A stretch of 64,000 bases of DNA from Bedellia somnulentella (taxonomy: Eukaryota; Arthropoda; Insecta; Lepidoptera; Bedelliidae). Numbering within the stretch: the stretch's first letter is position 1; the number at the start of each line of letters is the position of its first letter. The DNA is taken from assembly GCA_963576735.1 (NCBI GenBank), contig OY755196.1, forward strand, positions 6,243,912 to 6,307,911, written 5' to 3'. Of the stretch, positions 45,000 to 57,134 are shown piece after piece. Made by a program: the position numbers and the translations under genes. The notes under the pieces are model-generated. The model did not search any database, was not told the origin of the DNA, and saw nothing but the letters and a program-made list of their open reading frames with translations.

Positions 45000-45192
45000 C
45001 CCACCAAAAACATTCTGTAAAAAACTAGCCAAGTCTCGATAGAGCTGCTTGTTTATCTCTAAAAAGTAATGAAATCTCTAAAATAGTTCATAAGGGGAGC
45101 CAAGTCTAAGGTTCCTTACTGCGATTTATTTAACTTGCTCTCTCGAGCTCTATCGAGACTTGGCTAGTTTTTTACAGAATGTTTTTGGTGGG
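45000..45192. mobile_element. 193-bp MITE with 47-bp near-perfect arms
   Basis: The left arm starts CCCACCAAAAACATTCTGTA and continues to GTCTCGATAGAGCT; the right arm is its exact complement. Non-coding. It sits just beyond the 3' end of the Helitron coding region. Confidence 0.85.
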
Positions 45193-45263
45193 ATTTCACT
45201 TCTTTTTGACAGGACGTAGACTGATTGAATGGTTACATTTCCTTATTAGGAAGTTTTTCCTTT

Positions 45264-48200
45264 TTAGAAGTAGTTTTTTTTATTATAACTAATCTTTCTT
45301 TTCTTTTTTTCCGGTTCTGTGTCTTGTACAGTAGCAACAGTTTTTCGTATTGCCCATTCTCGTTCATTATTTATTCTTCTAGATGGTTTGGATTGTTTAA
45401 TTTCTGAAAAACCGTTGTATTCGGTAACCGCTGATACTTGAGCCTTTATACTATTGAAGGAAATATTTATAAGGTGCACCCCATGAAGATTGGTTCCTCT
45501 TGAAAGCGCCACGTAGGTTTGGCCACAAGAGGATAAAGAGGTTCCAATATCCATGAGGGCACTTTCTAGGCTTAGGCCTTGGCTCTAATCAAATTATTAC
45601 CAATTTTTTTTATTACTTGTTTAGGCTTTTGTTTGGTCTTCCGGGTCCCATTTTACTTTTTGTATAACGCCTATCGACCCATTCACTAAACCTAAACTAA
45701 CATCAATGTTTCTCCTAAGCAATACTTTAGCTCCCTCTTTAATGATTATAGTCTCTTCTAATCCAGCAGTCATCGACGTATCATCTTCGTATTTATTTAA
45801 ACACGCCCAGGCTTTCTTTATCATACTTTTTGAACAATCCAAGGAATCTTTAGCTATCAACTTTATCTTGGGGTGCGGAATCGCTTTTAACATAGCATTA
45901 TTTAACTGCATACACATATTTCTAGTTGGTAGTAAACAAACAGTATTTTCTGGTAGGTTACTTAAATATTTGTGATATTTCTAACAACCTACCGTCGTTG
46001 GAATGCGAGAGCAGAGTTATCAATCTGTTAGACAGTATATCTCTATCCATTTGAGTTGTCACTCCGACTCTGATTCTTTTTAACATTTCTACAAATGTAG
46101 AATCGTCCAACTGTCTCATATTCAACGTGAGTTCGTCGTAACTGAAAAGTTCAGTCCATAAGTTTGGAATACTTAAGGAACCTATAAGTTTATTGATTTC
46201 TGAAGGGGTTAGCTTTTCAAACGGCGACTTTTCTCGAACGGGTGGAAGTTGCAAAAGATCACCAAGCACTAAAATGTGTTTTTTCCCCAAACCAACCATC
46301 TTTTACGTCAGAAGTATCAAATACTTCACATATACGAAGATTTATGTAGGCTAATGTTACATTAGATATCAAAGACACTTCATATATAATAAATAATTCG
46401 ACATTTTTTAAGTCTGCCCTTAAAACTTGAAGCACTTCGTCTGAAAGCGGTTTGTATTTAGGAGTTTGCTTGTGCTCGACAGGTAATTGTAGTAATCTGT
46501 GAATGGTTAATCCGTTTATGTTAAATGCTGCAATTAAAGTCGGGGCAGTGATTACAACATTTTTATGCAGGTGGTTTTTAATCCATATTTTCAAGGTTTT
46601 TATTAAATAGCTCTTGCCCGTGCCACCGGTGCCACTAACAAAATGACGCAATATTTCTTTTTGATTCATAATTTTATTAGTGACTGTATCAAATACCTTT
46701 TTTTGATCAGCATTCAGTTTATCTATCATTGCCTGCTCATTTACTTCAGATGTCTCCGCTTCAACTAAATCAAAGTTGTTTAAATATTCCATAGCATTGA
46801 CCGCTTCCAACTCTTCAAAGTCTAATGGATTGTCGGGTCTTTCGTCTACTATATTTTCCCCTTCTTCGTTAAGTTCTGCTACTTTTTCCTCTACCTTTTC
46901 AAAAGCTGTTTGTAAATTATTTCGTAATTCATTCCGTAAATTTACGTAGCGTAACCCTTCTTGTAAATCGTCTTTTACAGCATTAAATGCTTCTGTGTAA
47001 GTCTCGTATTGCATTTTTAAGTCGTCTAGTATTCTCCAAGATTTAAATAATAACAATAAGGATGAGAAATATTTCCTGGCAATTGCTCTACATCATATAG
47101 GTAATGGTTTATTAAGTATGCTCTATCCCGTTTTTTCAGGTATTTTTTATTTGCAAAAACATAGTATTCTACTTTATTTGAAATTGGTCGTGCAATAACT
47201 ATATCATAGTTTTTAGAAAAGTCAAATAGATCTCTAGCAGGGTAAACGTTGTCTGTCCAGGAATCATAATATATATCAGTCGAATTCGGGTCAAGTTCAG
47301 TCATTTCAGCTTTCGATTTGACCCTGCGATTACGATGAATGTTTACGTCTAACCATCTTATTGTTGTTTGTGGATCTGTACCGTTAAGTGGTATTCCCAA
47401 TAATGTGTCGCTAGCTTCTAATATCATTAAACATATCAGTTGCATGGGTCTTTTCACTTTTAGTAGTTTATTTGGTCACATAGTAGTTCAAAATTGCTGT
47501 TTTCTCTCCAACATACTGAATATCTATATTTCCATTCCATGCCAACAGTAAAACAGGATTGTAGTCATTAATCATATCTGACTCCTTTGAGCGGACAATA
47601 TTGTAGAGACGATTATTAGAGCTGAGAGTTTTTCTTGCCGCTATAGTTTGAAAAATGTCTCTAATGATAAGGAAATCCGTCACAGTCCGAGGAAATCCAA
47701 AACGGCAAACAGAAACAAATCCTTTTTTCGTTTTCTTTTTCCTCATACAATAACTGTTATGTTTGTGCATTTGATACGAAGTGACCCGTTGATGTAAAGT
47801 AGGAGATATATCTTTCTTTGGAATGGCACATGTCACGTATTTTGAAATAAATGACGCTACCTCGTCGATAGATGATTTATGTAGAATAGGTGCATCCTTA
47901 ACCCATAACATCAAGTGGAAATGCTGAGCACCCCTGGATTGGTACTCTCGACGCCAAAAGTAATGAATAATTTTGCCTAAAGGTTCATCCGCACTAGTTA
48001 TAAAGTCTAACATAGAATGAAACTTGTTATCTATAAAACGTGAGGTAGATACCGGGTCAAGAGCAACCAATTCACTAATAGTTTTATTAGCCATTTCAAC
48101 GCCGTTAACTTCCCTGATGTACTCTCCCAAATCCTCCCACATCCACTCAGAAGGACTCTTGTTAAGAAACCAAGTAGCGGGACCGTAATGCTGAGTCATG

Positions 48201-49463
48201 CAACTTACATCGTTTCTTGGTTTCTTCCAGAACTGTTCGATGTTCCTCAGTCTACCAAATATTGCGGTCAAATCACCTTCTAGCTGGTCATTGTTAAGCA
48301 TTTGGAGATACTGTTCTGCCGTAATCTTGTATCTCTGATTAGCACATTTCATTTTATAAAAGATACCGGAGCTTAATTGACGCATATTAGCATCATTCAA
48401 TAAGAAAAATAGGTACTGTTGTTTAAGTCTGAATTGGGAATGTTTTGACATAAGCCGGGTTTAAATAAATTCACTACAAGTTACTTTCTGCTGCCGATTT
48501 TGAAATTGGCCGTATTTTCCTTCTACATATAAATGTGGAAAACATTTCACATCAAGGTCTTTATCTCGGGAATCAATCGGTGCTGTGTTTACTTTAAGCA
48601 TTTGGTAGAGTTCTGAAGCTGGTGCATTTTGTCGTCGTTCATGTAAAGGATATATAGTGTAATGCTCATAATCAGTTTCCTTTTCTTTTGTGATTTGTGT
48701 TAAGAGTGCTGCTGTACCATCTTCTAAAATATCTTCTTCAACGGGATCTGGTGTAGTTGAAACATTATGTTGAATATTTTCATGTATGTCTATCAGCTGG
48801 TTAGGTAAATCCGGTAATTTTATATGGGCATAATGTTCATTTACATTTTTTAGATATTTTAATGCTTTGTAAACTTTATTAACGTCAACAATGTCTTGCC
48901 ATACAATATTTGCCTTACAAATAAATTAAGAATAAATAAAGGAATACAATATTTGCCTTGTTTGGAGTACTTCGGACTATAACATAAAGTTCTGGATTTT
49001 CTATTATTCCGTCTTCAGGTTTTGGGAGCTTTCTTAGTGTTTCTTCTATCGGAAGCGGTAAATGAAAAGTCCTGCCCTTCACTTTTTTAACCATCTGACG
49101 ATTTGGTAAACGTTTATTAGCCACAGGATTCATTGTGACCACCACTTGAAACGCTTGAGCTCGTTGAATTAAAATATTCTCATAATCGTTCAATTGAGCT
49201 ATATATGGTGGAACAGTGCTTACGTACAAGTCGTTGAGGATAAAGACTGCAGGCATTTGATTAGCTCGAATCTTAGTAAGGCATGTATGACAAATGTGCG
49301 GACTATGAGTTATTTGGCTAGAATTATAGTAGTTCAGGAGCTGATTCCATATATCTGTAGATATGGGCTTTCTTAAACGCTCAATGAAACAAACGTCCCT
49401 GGAGTAACGAAAACTTCGTATTCGCATGACATACAATTTTGTTTCTTCTGAAAAAAAATTCAA
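45264..49463 (-). pseudogene. autonomous Helitron Rep-helicase, decayed
   Basis: Minus-strand order: N-terminal finger region (CHTCLTKI, then PAVFILNDLYVSTVPPYI), linker (48900-48470), Rep domain (48451-47468) with the HUH motif RGAQHFHLMLW and downstream QYVGEKTAILNYYV. A PIF1-family helicase follows: Walker A SGTGGTGKSYL (about 46620), IIYEVSLIS at the Walker B site where the usual DE reads YE, GDLLQLPPV, LTLNMR, and the C-terminal QTYVALSRG (about 45515). At least five frameshifts or stops split it. Rolling-circle transposition is the family role. Neither a TC start nor a CTAG end was found nearby, so the boundaries are unknown. Confidence 0.85.
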
Positions 49464-49493
49464 AGTTCAGGATATTTCCAGACATACACCAAT

Positions 49494-49608
49494 ATTGTAA
49501 TATGACTAAGAAAAGATGTGCGTCGCTGAGTTTTTAACGGGTTAGTCTCGCAACAATACACTTCCCGAATCCGAAGTAGAGTCAGTAGAGTAAGATTTAA
49601 CTTACGAA
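49494..49608 (+). repeat. exon-like repeat, copy 1
   Basis: About 85% identical by eye to 57653-57776 (ATATGACTAAGAAAAGATGT, ACAATACACTTCCCGAATCC). It has two extra stops relative to the other copy and is cut by the mariner insertion at 49612. Confidence 0.7.
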
Positions 49609-49611
49609 CTA

Positions 49612-50908
49612 CGAGGGGCATGCCAAAAGAAACTAGATACTCAAAATTTATAAAATTTATTCGTTATTACAAGTATCGATCTTTTCAAAGTATTCACCCT
49701 GAGCTGGTATACACTTTTCCATTCTGAACCAATTGAAAAATACCTGTGACCACTCTTCTTTAGATACCTCAGAAATCTCGAAATTATAGGCAACCAGCGC
49801 TTCTTCTTTGCTTTCAAACCTCTTCCCCTTTAGTTTTTCTTTGATTTTTGGAAACAAATCAAAATCACAAGGCGCTAGGTCAGGGGAATATGGCGGGTGA
49901 GGGAGAATTTACACATTTTTCGAGTTGAAAAAGTCTAGTGTTCTGGCAGAGGTGTGCGGCGCCGCATTGTCGTGGTGCCAGAGAAGGTGCCGGATTCTTG
50001 ACTTTGGTCGCTTGTCACACCAAGCTGATATTACTGTTGGGGCACAAACTGTCACATACCATTCGGAGTTCACTTTTCTTTCATTCTCTAGCACCACAGT
50101 AGCATATGCACAGTAGTATGACCCGTTTTGCAGAAAAACGAGGCGACCATTTGTTTCTGTGTGCTTCGTGCACGGCGACATTTCGTTGGAGTTGGCTCGT
50201 CTTCAAAGCACCATACAGTCGACTGTCGCTTTGATTTGGGATCATAGTTCTATAGCCATGTTTCGTCACCAGTCACTATATCATGTACGTTTTTATTTAC
50301 GCCTCCGTTGAATTTATCTATCATAAATAGGCATAAATCCACCCGACGGTCTTTCTGCTAATCGGTAAGTTTGTGCGGCACCCATCTCGAACAACGTTTA
50401 CGGAGAGAAAGGTGGTCGTGAATTATGGTTTGCATTGCTGCTGATCCAATTCCTAGTTCTCGCTCTAGCTCTACATATGTAATTTGTCGGTTTTCGCGAA
50501 TAAGTTTTTCGACTGCACGAATGTTTTCTTGCGTGACCGCGGTTGGCGGCCGGCCGGTCTTCGCTTCATCTTCGAGACATCCCCGTCCTCTTTTAAATTC
50601 AGCAAACCAATTGAATACTGTTGCTCGGGAACAAGCAGACTCACTATAAGTAGAAACCAAAAGTTCAAAACATTCTTGAGGCTTTAACCTTTTCTAAAGT
50701 CATAATAAATCATAGCGCGAAAATCACGTCGCCTGAGCTCCATTGTTCAGTGAATTCCCGCCAGATTCTCGGAAAAATTATGCTCATTCACATAAAAAAT
50801 AAATAAAAGAAGTGTGTTCTTTATTCAAATATATCAATAAAAACCAGCCTATAAGATGGTGTATAGCTAACTAACTGCTATATCTAACTTCTTCTGGCAT
50901 GCCCCTCG
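49612..50908 (-). mobile_element. mariner element with both ends
   Basis: 1,297 bp, the normal mariner length. Termini CGAGGGGCATGCCAAAAGAA (49612) and the complement of CGAGGGGCATGCCAGAAGAA (50908) are flanked by the TA duplication at 49610-49611 and 50909-50910. It encodes a broken transposase. Confidence 0.92.
49650..50743 (-). pseudogene. mariner transposase, frameshifted
   Basis: Starts MELRRRDFRAMIYYDFRKG at 50743. A one-base shift near 50685 leads to ECFELLVSTYSES and the helix-turn-helix block WFAEFKRGRGCLEDEAKTGR (the WVPH..L linker follows at about 50370). The catalytic part has a block ending HHDNAAPHTSARTLDF (D of the mariner D,D34D) and then FPKIKEKLKGKRF at the C-terminus. Several shifts near 50270, 50100 and 49900 break the frame. 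Ends remain intact, so it could be moved only in trans. Confidence 0.85.
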
Positions 50909-52094
50909 TACTACTACTAACTTAAGACTTGTTTTATTGTTGTTCTTACATACATCTGTATTATGAGTAATAAAGTCAATTTCTGTATAATGAAATTGAC
51001 TTTATATAATTAGAAATAAATGTCTTCTCGTCTTCTGTGTCTTCTAGTGGTTTTTGTAGAGAAAAAAGGGGAATAATTTAGCCGGTATCGGCGTTTTTAT
51101 ACAAAAGTTTTGTTGTTTCATGTCGGGCACGATACGGCTCTTGATAGTTCAAGTTTTCTGCCAGTGTCAGCGTGTTTGTGTTTAAGCGCTTCAACATACT
51201 GGGGGGCCATTGAAGACTAGTCTTCAATCTAACTTCCACATCTCCTTCCAAGTGAGCTGGTGGCTTCTAGGTGCATCACTCCAATCGTCCTGGTAGGTCT
51301 GGTGGCTCTTGCATGGTGAGTGACCTGCCGAGGAGAAAATGCCTTGGTGTGAAAACTGCCAAATCATTTGGGAGGAGGAAGAAAGGTAGGTCAAGTTTTC
51401 AGAATGACCTCAACCCGGGCAAAAAAGGGAGGATAGTTCCTCAGATATGAAGTGGGTGTTACCCATTTATTAAATTAAGCTAGCTGAATGCCAGCCTCTG
51501 TGCTTCAAATGTTATTTAAGGAAGGATGCATAAGCCAGAGAAAGATTAATAAAAATCATGAATACTAGCAGCTACACAAATGAAATAATTGAATTTAAAA
51601 TAAATAGTTAAATTACCAATATCAACTAAATGTGTTTGTTGGCATAAAATATTTTGCTGGGCTTTCCCCTTGAGAAAATAAAAGTATAAAGAAAATGATG
51701 ATGATGACCATGGTGATTGATCATCGTGCTGATTCAAATACATCTGATAAAAGAATCTAAAAAATATGTATTTACTAAAGTTCAAAGTCGATGAACTTAC
51801 AAGGTCAACTACCTCGATGTCAATGACCTTTAGGTAGTCAGCTGTTTACTGTACCTAGAAGGAAAAACATAACAAAATCGTATAATGTGATTGATCCATG
51901 TGTAGGATGTTGATAAAGTGTATAAGTGTAAATGCATTGTATAAAATAAAATATTTGTAAATGAATATAAATTAAAGGTTAACCTATAAACAATGGTTGA
52001 ATGTTGGTTATGTATGAATTCATTCAACATAGGTAATTAACAACTAATTCGTTTTGGTAAGGTGTAAGTATCACCAAGACGGTAATCTGGTGCC

Positions 52095-52640
52095 TTAGAA
52101 ACGTCTAGTTTTAAGTCTACGAGTTCTAGTAAGTTTAGTAAAAGAACTTCTACTAACAAAATTACAAACTGGTGATTTCTGTGGGAATGAATGGGAAATA
52201 TTGCCAGCTATAATCCAGCCTAGCTGTGAGTTATGCAGCATGGGTAGGCCTGGACCTAATGTGAGCCTTTCGGAGCCAAGAATATCCCAGAATAGATCGC
52301 CTCCAATCATAATATCAACCTTTAGTAGTTGATTGAATTGAGGGTCAGCTAATGTGATAACTGAGGGAAGAGTGATACTTGAAACATCAATGGGTTGATT
52401 AGAATGCCTTTTTGCAATGGAAGGCAACATCAAAAAGGTGTGAAGATGTGAGTATGTACCTGTGCGGGCGCGAATTACCGCTGAGCACTGTTGTGGTCTC
52501 AGGTTAAGAGAGGTGTTCCCAACGCCTGTAACACTGTGGTGTATCGAGGGTGTGGAAGTTAACTTAAGGCGATTCCTTAAGTCAGCGGAAAGAAAGGAGT
52601 AGTATCTAGCAAGCATCTGACTGTCTCCACCTTACCATTT
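52095..52640 (-). pseudogene. BEL/Pao protease and RT N-terminal fragment
   Basis: IMIGGDLFWDILGSERLTLG and LGWIIAGNI are the conserved BEL block between protease and RT; the same block is DVFWDIIG..LGY in the 3.5-7.5-kb pol. The protease Asp motif lies in a neighbouring frame and is degraded. The frame ends at 52095. Confidence 0.75.
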
Positions 52641-52789
52641 TGGGGATTGGTGATGTCAATCATGGCAGTGGATCGAATGATCCCAGAAGGGGAGACTGGG
52701 GGACTGAGAGAAAGCGACTGAGGCATGGAAGTGACAGGATGTGTTGATGGAGCAACATCATTTTGAAGAAGGGGAGAGCTATGTATCAG

Positions 52790-53045
52790 AGTGTGATGGC
52801 GTCCACCACACTTGCGACAGTCTCCGTAGGTCAGTCACTTGGCAACCATATGGTCAGACCGAAGGCAATTTGTGCAAACCTTAAGCCCAGTGACCCAACT
52901 CCGTCTATCCTCCAATGAAAGCTTCCTGAAACGTAAGCATCGGAACAGTAAATGTTTACCTTTGCAAAGGGGGCACTTGAAGTTAGTATTGGTCGTTACT
53001 GTTGATGCTAGAGGGGCATTGGGTAAACGTGAGGGCAATTGAGGA
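52790..53045 (-). pseudogene. BEL/Pao gag zinc-knuckle fragment
   Basis: CPLCKGKHLLFRCLRF and CTNCLRSDHMVAK, then a stop at 52835 followed by the third Cys/His block (CRKCGGRHHTLIH) in frame. This is the end of gag. Confidence 0.75.
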
Positions 53046-53291
53046 TTGCTAGCCTCATCATGGAAACAATAAATGCTTGAGGTGGATTTATTATTTGTTA
53101 ATTGTTAATAGGAGTGTGCTTTGAACCCTGTGATGAATTTATTTTAAATTTACTTTGAGGTAAAGTCTCTAAAATGTCAGCTCTAATCTTTAAAAAATCT
53201 TTTAAATCATTATAGATTGGAACTCTAAATGAAGATTGCCTTTATATTCTTCCCATTTGACATTGGTATTTTGATCAAACTTTGAGGAAGC

Positions 53292-54300
53292 CTAATAAAT
53301 TAAAATAGAATCCCAGTGTTGAATTGGTTGACCTAAATTCTGTAGGGCCCTAACATTCATAAAGATGTGATCACTTAAAAAGCTCAGAGCCTTGTCAGAT
53401 TCACTCTGCATAGTCTTTAGATTAAAAAGTGCACTAAGATGATTATTAACTAATTGTTTTTTATTGTTGTACCTTTCACATAATATATTCCAGGCATCAT
53501 AATATGTAATTATTCTTCTCATAAATGCTATTTTATTCTTCTCACTTCGGACCCCCGCCTTTATAAGAACGTTTTTAAGCATGTATGAGAAGAATAATGA
53601 ATGTAAGGGAAGCAAGAGAGGTTTGTCAAGATCGTACTAAGTGGCGATCGATAGTCTCTGCCTACCCCAATGGGAATAATGGGCGTGAGTATAAGTAAGT
53701 AAGTATAATATGTAATTACAATCGCACACCTCAATATTTGCTATAACCCTAGCTGCTTCAACTTGTAGGTATGAACAGAGGTAATGAAATTTATGAATGT
53801 GTTTAATATGATTATTATTATGAATTAATGATTCTAATGTATCTCTGAATGCAAGCCATTTAAAGTATGAACCTTCAAACTTAGGTATAGTGATTTTAGA
53901 TAGCCTAAATCCCATTGTGCCTTGACCATTACAGTGGCAGGGATAGGCGGCCTTTGACCGTTCAGCGGCATCTTCGAAATGGTCTGCAGGCTTGTTGACA
54001 CCGAGCAGATTTCGTGTCTTCAGAATATTAGAACAGAATTCATTTGATATGAGTTCTCTTTCATCTAATTCATAATCTAGGTTACTAAAATTCAGAGCTT
54101 CCATTTGAGATTGCAGGTGTTCAAATTGAGAATTTAACTCCAAGAACTTATCTAGCTTTAATGATAACATCTGTTCATCCCTTGATAACAATTGATGGGA
54201 TTCTAACAAATATTTCTTGAAGTGGGTTATTTGCCCTTTGATATAACTGCGTTTACAACTGAGTGCAGTATATTCCTCACTTATGACTTTAACAAGGCTA
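53292..54300 (-). pseudogene. BEL/Pao gag, split by a LINE tail
   Basis: The N-terminal coiled coil (LVKVISEEYTALSCKRSYIK onward) leads to the capsid block SKITIPKFEGSYFKWLAFRD and FHYLCSYLQVEAARV. It is interrupted at 53704-53513 by an RTE tail and then resumes with AWNILCERYNNKKQLVNNHL and LGQPIQHWDSILIY. Confidence 0.78.
53513..53704 (+). mobile_element. RTE LINE 3' tail inserted in BEL gag
   Basis: Matches the copies at 14330 and 19031 (AAGTGGCGATCGATAGTCTC, TGCCTACCCCAATGGGAATA, tail AAGTAAGTAAGTA). A 14-bp target duplication ATAATATGTAATTA is present at 53499-53512 and 53705-53718. Confidence 0.9.
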
Positions 54301-54419
54301 GAACTTCTGCTGTGTTGTGAAGTAATTGGTTTGAGAGTTGTTTGGACTGTCTGTCATGATGAAATAAGCCAACAAATGTATAAATTAAATATATTTTTTT
54401 AATATTTTGCAATAAAAAC

Positions 54420-54640
54420 CACATAATTTAATAATAAAGTGACCTATTAAATCTTTTTGTTCATGAAAACCTTTTGTGGGGATTATTACTAATAAATAAA
54501 GGAAAGAAAAATTTCGACACAGGCAGGAATCGAACCCGCGACCTCGGGTGTCAATGGCTGCCAGCGCGAAATTCTTCTATCCTTTATTTCTTTTACACGT
54601 TTAAGTAGTGTTTGCGCTTCCTACCTCCGAATTTTTACTA
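54420..54640 (-). repeat. family C tRNA-like repeat, copy 4
   Basis: Minus-strand reading: AGAATTTCGCGCTGGCAGCC, GACACCCGAGGTCGCGGGTT, CCTGCCTGTGTCGAAATTTT. The D-arm and anticodon part are deleted. The flanking body contains TTTTGTTCATGAAAACC, repeated again at 54720. Confidence 0.7.
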
Positions 54641-55254
54641 ATTCGGAAGGCCACTTGTCTATCTTTTCAGATAGAATGCAAATGTTGAAAACGCTTAACT
54701 ATCACATAATTTAAATCTTTTTGTTCATGAAAACCTCATGTGAGGATTATCTATACATTGTATAAAATGAAGTTGCAAAGGGCGCCCAAATTGGTGGCGC
54801 CTATGCGGTTTTCAATATTGGAAAGAAGACATTCCAGGAATTCTATAGGTGTATAATTTAGGTGTACCTACTTAAGAAATTATTAGAGTAATCGTAACAG
54901 TTATCAGACGGACGGAAGAAAAACGAGCTTTTTGGAGGCTTGCATTGCGTGCGCTGCTGAAATTACTCAAAATACAGAATAACAATGTATGGGGGAATTA
55001 TTCTTCTCAAAAAGGTCTATAAAAAGTCCACAATAGCATATGTCTACCCTTTAAGGTTTAGCCAAAATAACGATTTTAGTGGTGTTCAAGTTTAATTTAC
55101 GAAATGTCTTTTTTTTCAATTACTCGATGTTCCTACCGACATAGACCAATAAACATAAAACAAAATGCATATCAAATTAAAGCTGATGAAATGAGGATTC
55201 CGAATATATACATATCATAACACTTTTATGTTAATATTAAATCACAAGATGCAT
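54641..55254. other. no gene seen
   Basis: Contains a second partial copy of the family C body (54705-54750); otherwise AT-rich and featureless. Confidence 0.4.
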
Positions 55255-55424
55255 TTACAATGCCGAGGGCAGAGATGGCGGCGGCGGCGGCTGCGTTCCG
55301 TCGTTGTGTCAGTCGGTCGGTCCGCATAGCACGACAGTGGCGGCGAGTGGCGGCGCGCGGCGGCGACGGCGGTGGTGGGGGTGGGCTCACATTTAGGTGC
55401 GCGACCCGAACGGGCAGAGTAGAG
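55255..55424 (+). other. GC-rich CGG-repeat stretch, possible first exon
   Basis: The GC content rises sharply, with GGCGGCGGCGG runs. An ATG at 55260 opens MPRAEMAAAAAAFRRCVSRS, and GAG|GTGAGT at 55425 is a good splice donor. It could be a promoter-proximal exon of a host gene. The foldback-like element begins immediately after. No downstream exon was identified. Confidence 0.35.
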
Positions 55425-55429
55425 GTGAG

Positions 55430-56850
55430 TTGGAACAGGCTAAAACAGATACCTGTTGTAACAGTTTCTGTTCCAGAAAAATAACAGTTCCAAAAACCTG
55501 TTACTATATAACAGGCTGTTTCATTTCATTTAAGCAGACCAGACTGGACTGGAAGACTGTTATCTGTCAGTTCTGCTATGCTTGGAACAAGCTCGTAACT
55601 CTTCTATCATATTGAGGTAGAAAGAGATAACTGCACATTTTGGAACATCCTCCTAACTTTTCTCTCATATCGCGATAGAAAGAGAAACCAGAACATTTTG
55701 GAACAAGATCGTAACTCTTTCATCATATCGAGATAGAAAGAGATACCAGCATATTTCGGAACATGTTCTATGCTCTTCTATATAATATATAAGAGAGGAG
55801 ATAGCAGATCAATTTATAATTGGTTTTGTTTCTCTCTTCTAACTAACCCTAACAAATGAAACAGAAATAGGTAAGTTTGTTTTCTATATCGGATTTGTTT
55901 ACAATTTTCAATAAGGTTAGTATAATCGGTCTCTTTTATGAAACAGCTACTAACTACTTAAATCCGAGTTTATTATATCCTAAGAAAACAATTAATTATT
56001 TATTTATTATTACTTACAATTAAAAACTTATATCTAAGCAATGTGTCTCACAAAACTAATTACACGGATTGACTGTGAGATCAGTCTCATAAATTAGCTT
56101 TGTAAAATAATTAAATCGAATATGATTTAGGCTTTTAACTTGGAGTCTAGTTGGATTCTATAATACTTTTGATGTTTGATATGATGCCATTTCGTGTGGT
56201 TTGAATAAATATTTTCAAATACCATATCAAATATCTGCTGTCTCCATTCTTATATATTAGACTGTGTGAATGTGCTGTGCTGGTATCTCTTTCTATCTCG
56301 ATATGATAAAAGAGTTACGAGCTTGTTCCAAAATGTTCTGGTTTCTCTTTCTATCGCGATATGAAAGAAAAGTTAGGAGGATGTTCCAAAATGTGCAGTT
56401 ATCTCTGTCTATCTCAATATGATAAAAGAGTTACGAGCTTGTTCCAAAATGTTCTGGTTTCTCTTTCTTTCGCGATATGAAAGAAAAGTTAGGAGGATGT
56501 TCCAAAATGTGCAGTTATCTGTTTCTATCTCAATATGATAAAAGAGTTACGAGCTTGTTCCAAAATGTTCTGGTTTCTCTTTCTATCGCGATATGAAAGA
56601 AAAGTTAGGAGGATGTTCCAAAATGTGCAGTTATCTCTTTCTATCTCAATATGATAGAAGAGTTACGAGCTTGTTCCAAGCATAACAGAACAGACAGATA
56701 ACAGTCTTCCAGTCACAGTCTCAGTCTGTTCTGTTTTGTATCCTGTTACAAAAAGCACAACAGGTATCATTGAAACAGGTAACATTCTATATAGAGATCT
56801 GTTCCAAACTGTTCCGGATAGATACCTGTTTTATTTATCTGTTACGATAA
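55430..56850. mobile_element. foldback-like element with long inverted arms
   Basis: Outer inverted blocks AACAGATACCTGTT (left, 55443) and GATACCTGTTTTATT (right, 56821), CTGGAAGACTGTTATCTGTC against GACAGATAACAGTCTTCCAG, and TTGGAACAAGCTCGTAACTC against its complement define arms of about 300-500 bp. The right arm is expanded by tandem repeats. No coding. The middle (55860-56250) is AT-rich. Confidence 0.8.
56303..56690. repeat. 116-bp tandem repeat in foldback arm
   Basis: Units start ATGATAAAAGAGTTACGAGC at 56303, 56419, 56535 and (partial) 56651: exact 116-bp spacing with few differences. Each unit has TTGTTCCAAAATGTTCTGGT and TCGCGATATGAAAG. Confidence 0.9.
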
Positions 56851-57094
56851 ATACGCATCACCCCTAGGGCAGACACGTGAGGGCAGATAACGTTAATGGT
56901 TGTGTCGAATTATAAAATGTTCAGTGCGGCGCGGCGCGGCGCTTCGTTACAAGTTTACAATTGATTTTTAAAATTTAATGTATGTGATTCATTTTAAATA
57001 ATAATTTTCTACAAAGAAACCTTGAATAGGTAAAATATAGGTAGTTAAGTTTCGGTAAAAATAAATAAGTAGGTACTTAGGTATAAGAAAGCAA

Positions 57095-57123
57095 ATTTAC
57101 AGTACGAAGTCTGTAGGGTCAGC
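57095..57123 (+). repeat. possible Helitron 3' end
   Basis: ACGAAGTCTGTAGGGTCAGC followed by TAGT resembles the CTAGT terminus of the Helitrons here. The stem is weak. Confidence 0.35.
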
Positions 57124-57134
57124 TAGTTACTAGC

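Larger units (their letters stand above)
51060..54352 (-). mobile_element. second BEL/Pao element, heavily decayed
   Basis: Minus-strand order: gag N-terminus and capsid (54300-53292), zinc knuckles (53040-52790), protease and RT start (52640-52095), and an integrase scrap around 51330-51240 (HFLLGRSLTMQEPPD). Most of RT, RNase H and integrase are deleted. No LTRs were recognised. An RTE LINE tail interrupts gag. Confidence 0.75.

Noticed and set aside
55260..55484. Complete small protein in the GC-rich island
   Set aside because: Low-complexity Ala/Gly/Arg frame running into the foldback element past a good splice donor; kept only as a possible first exon.
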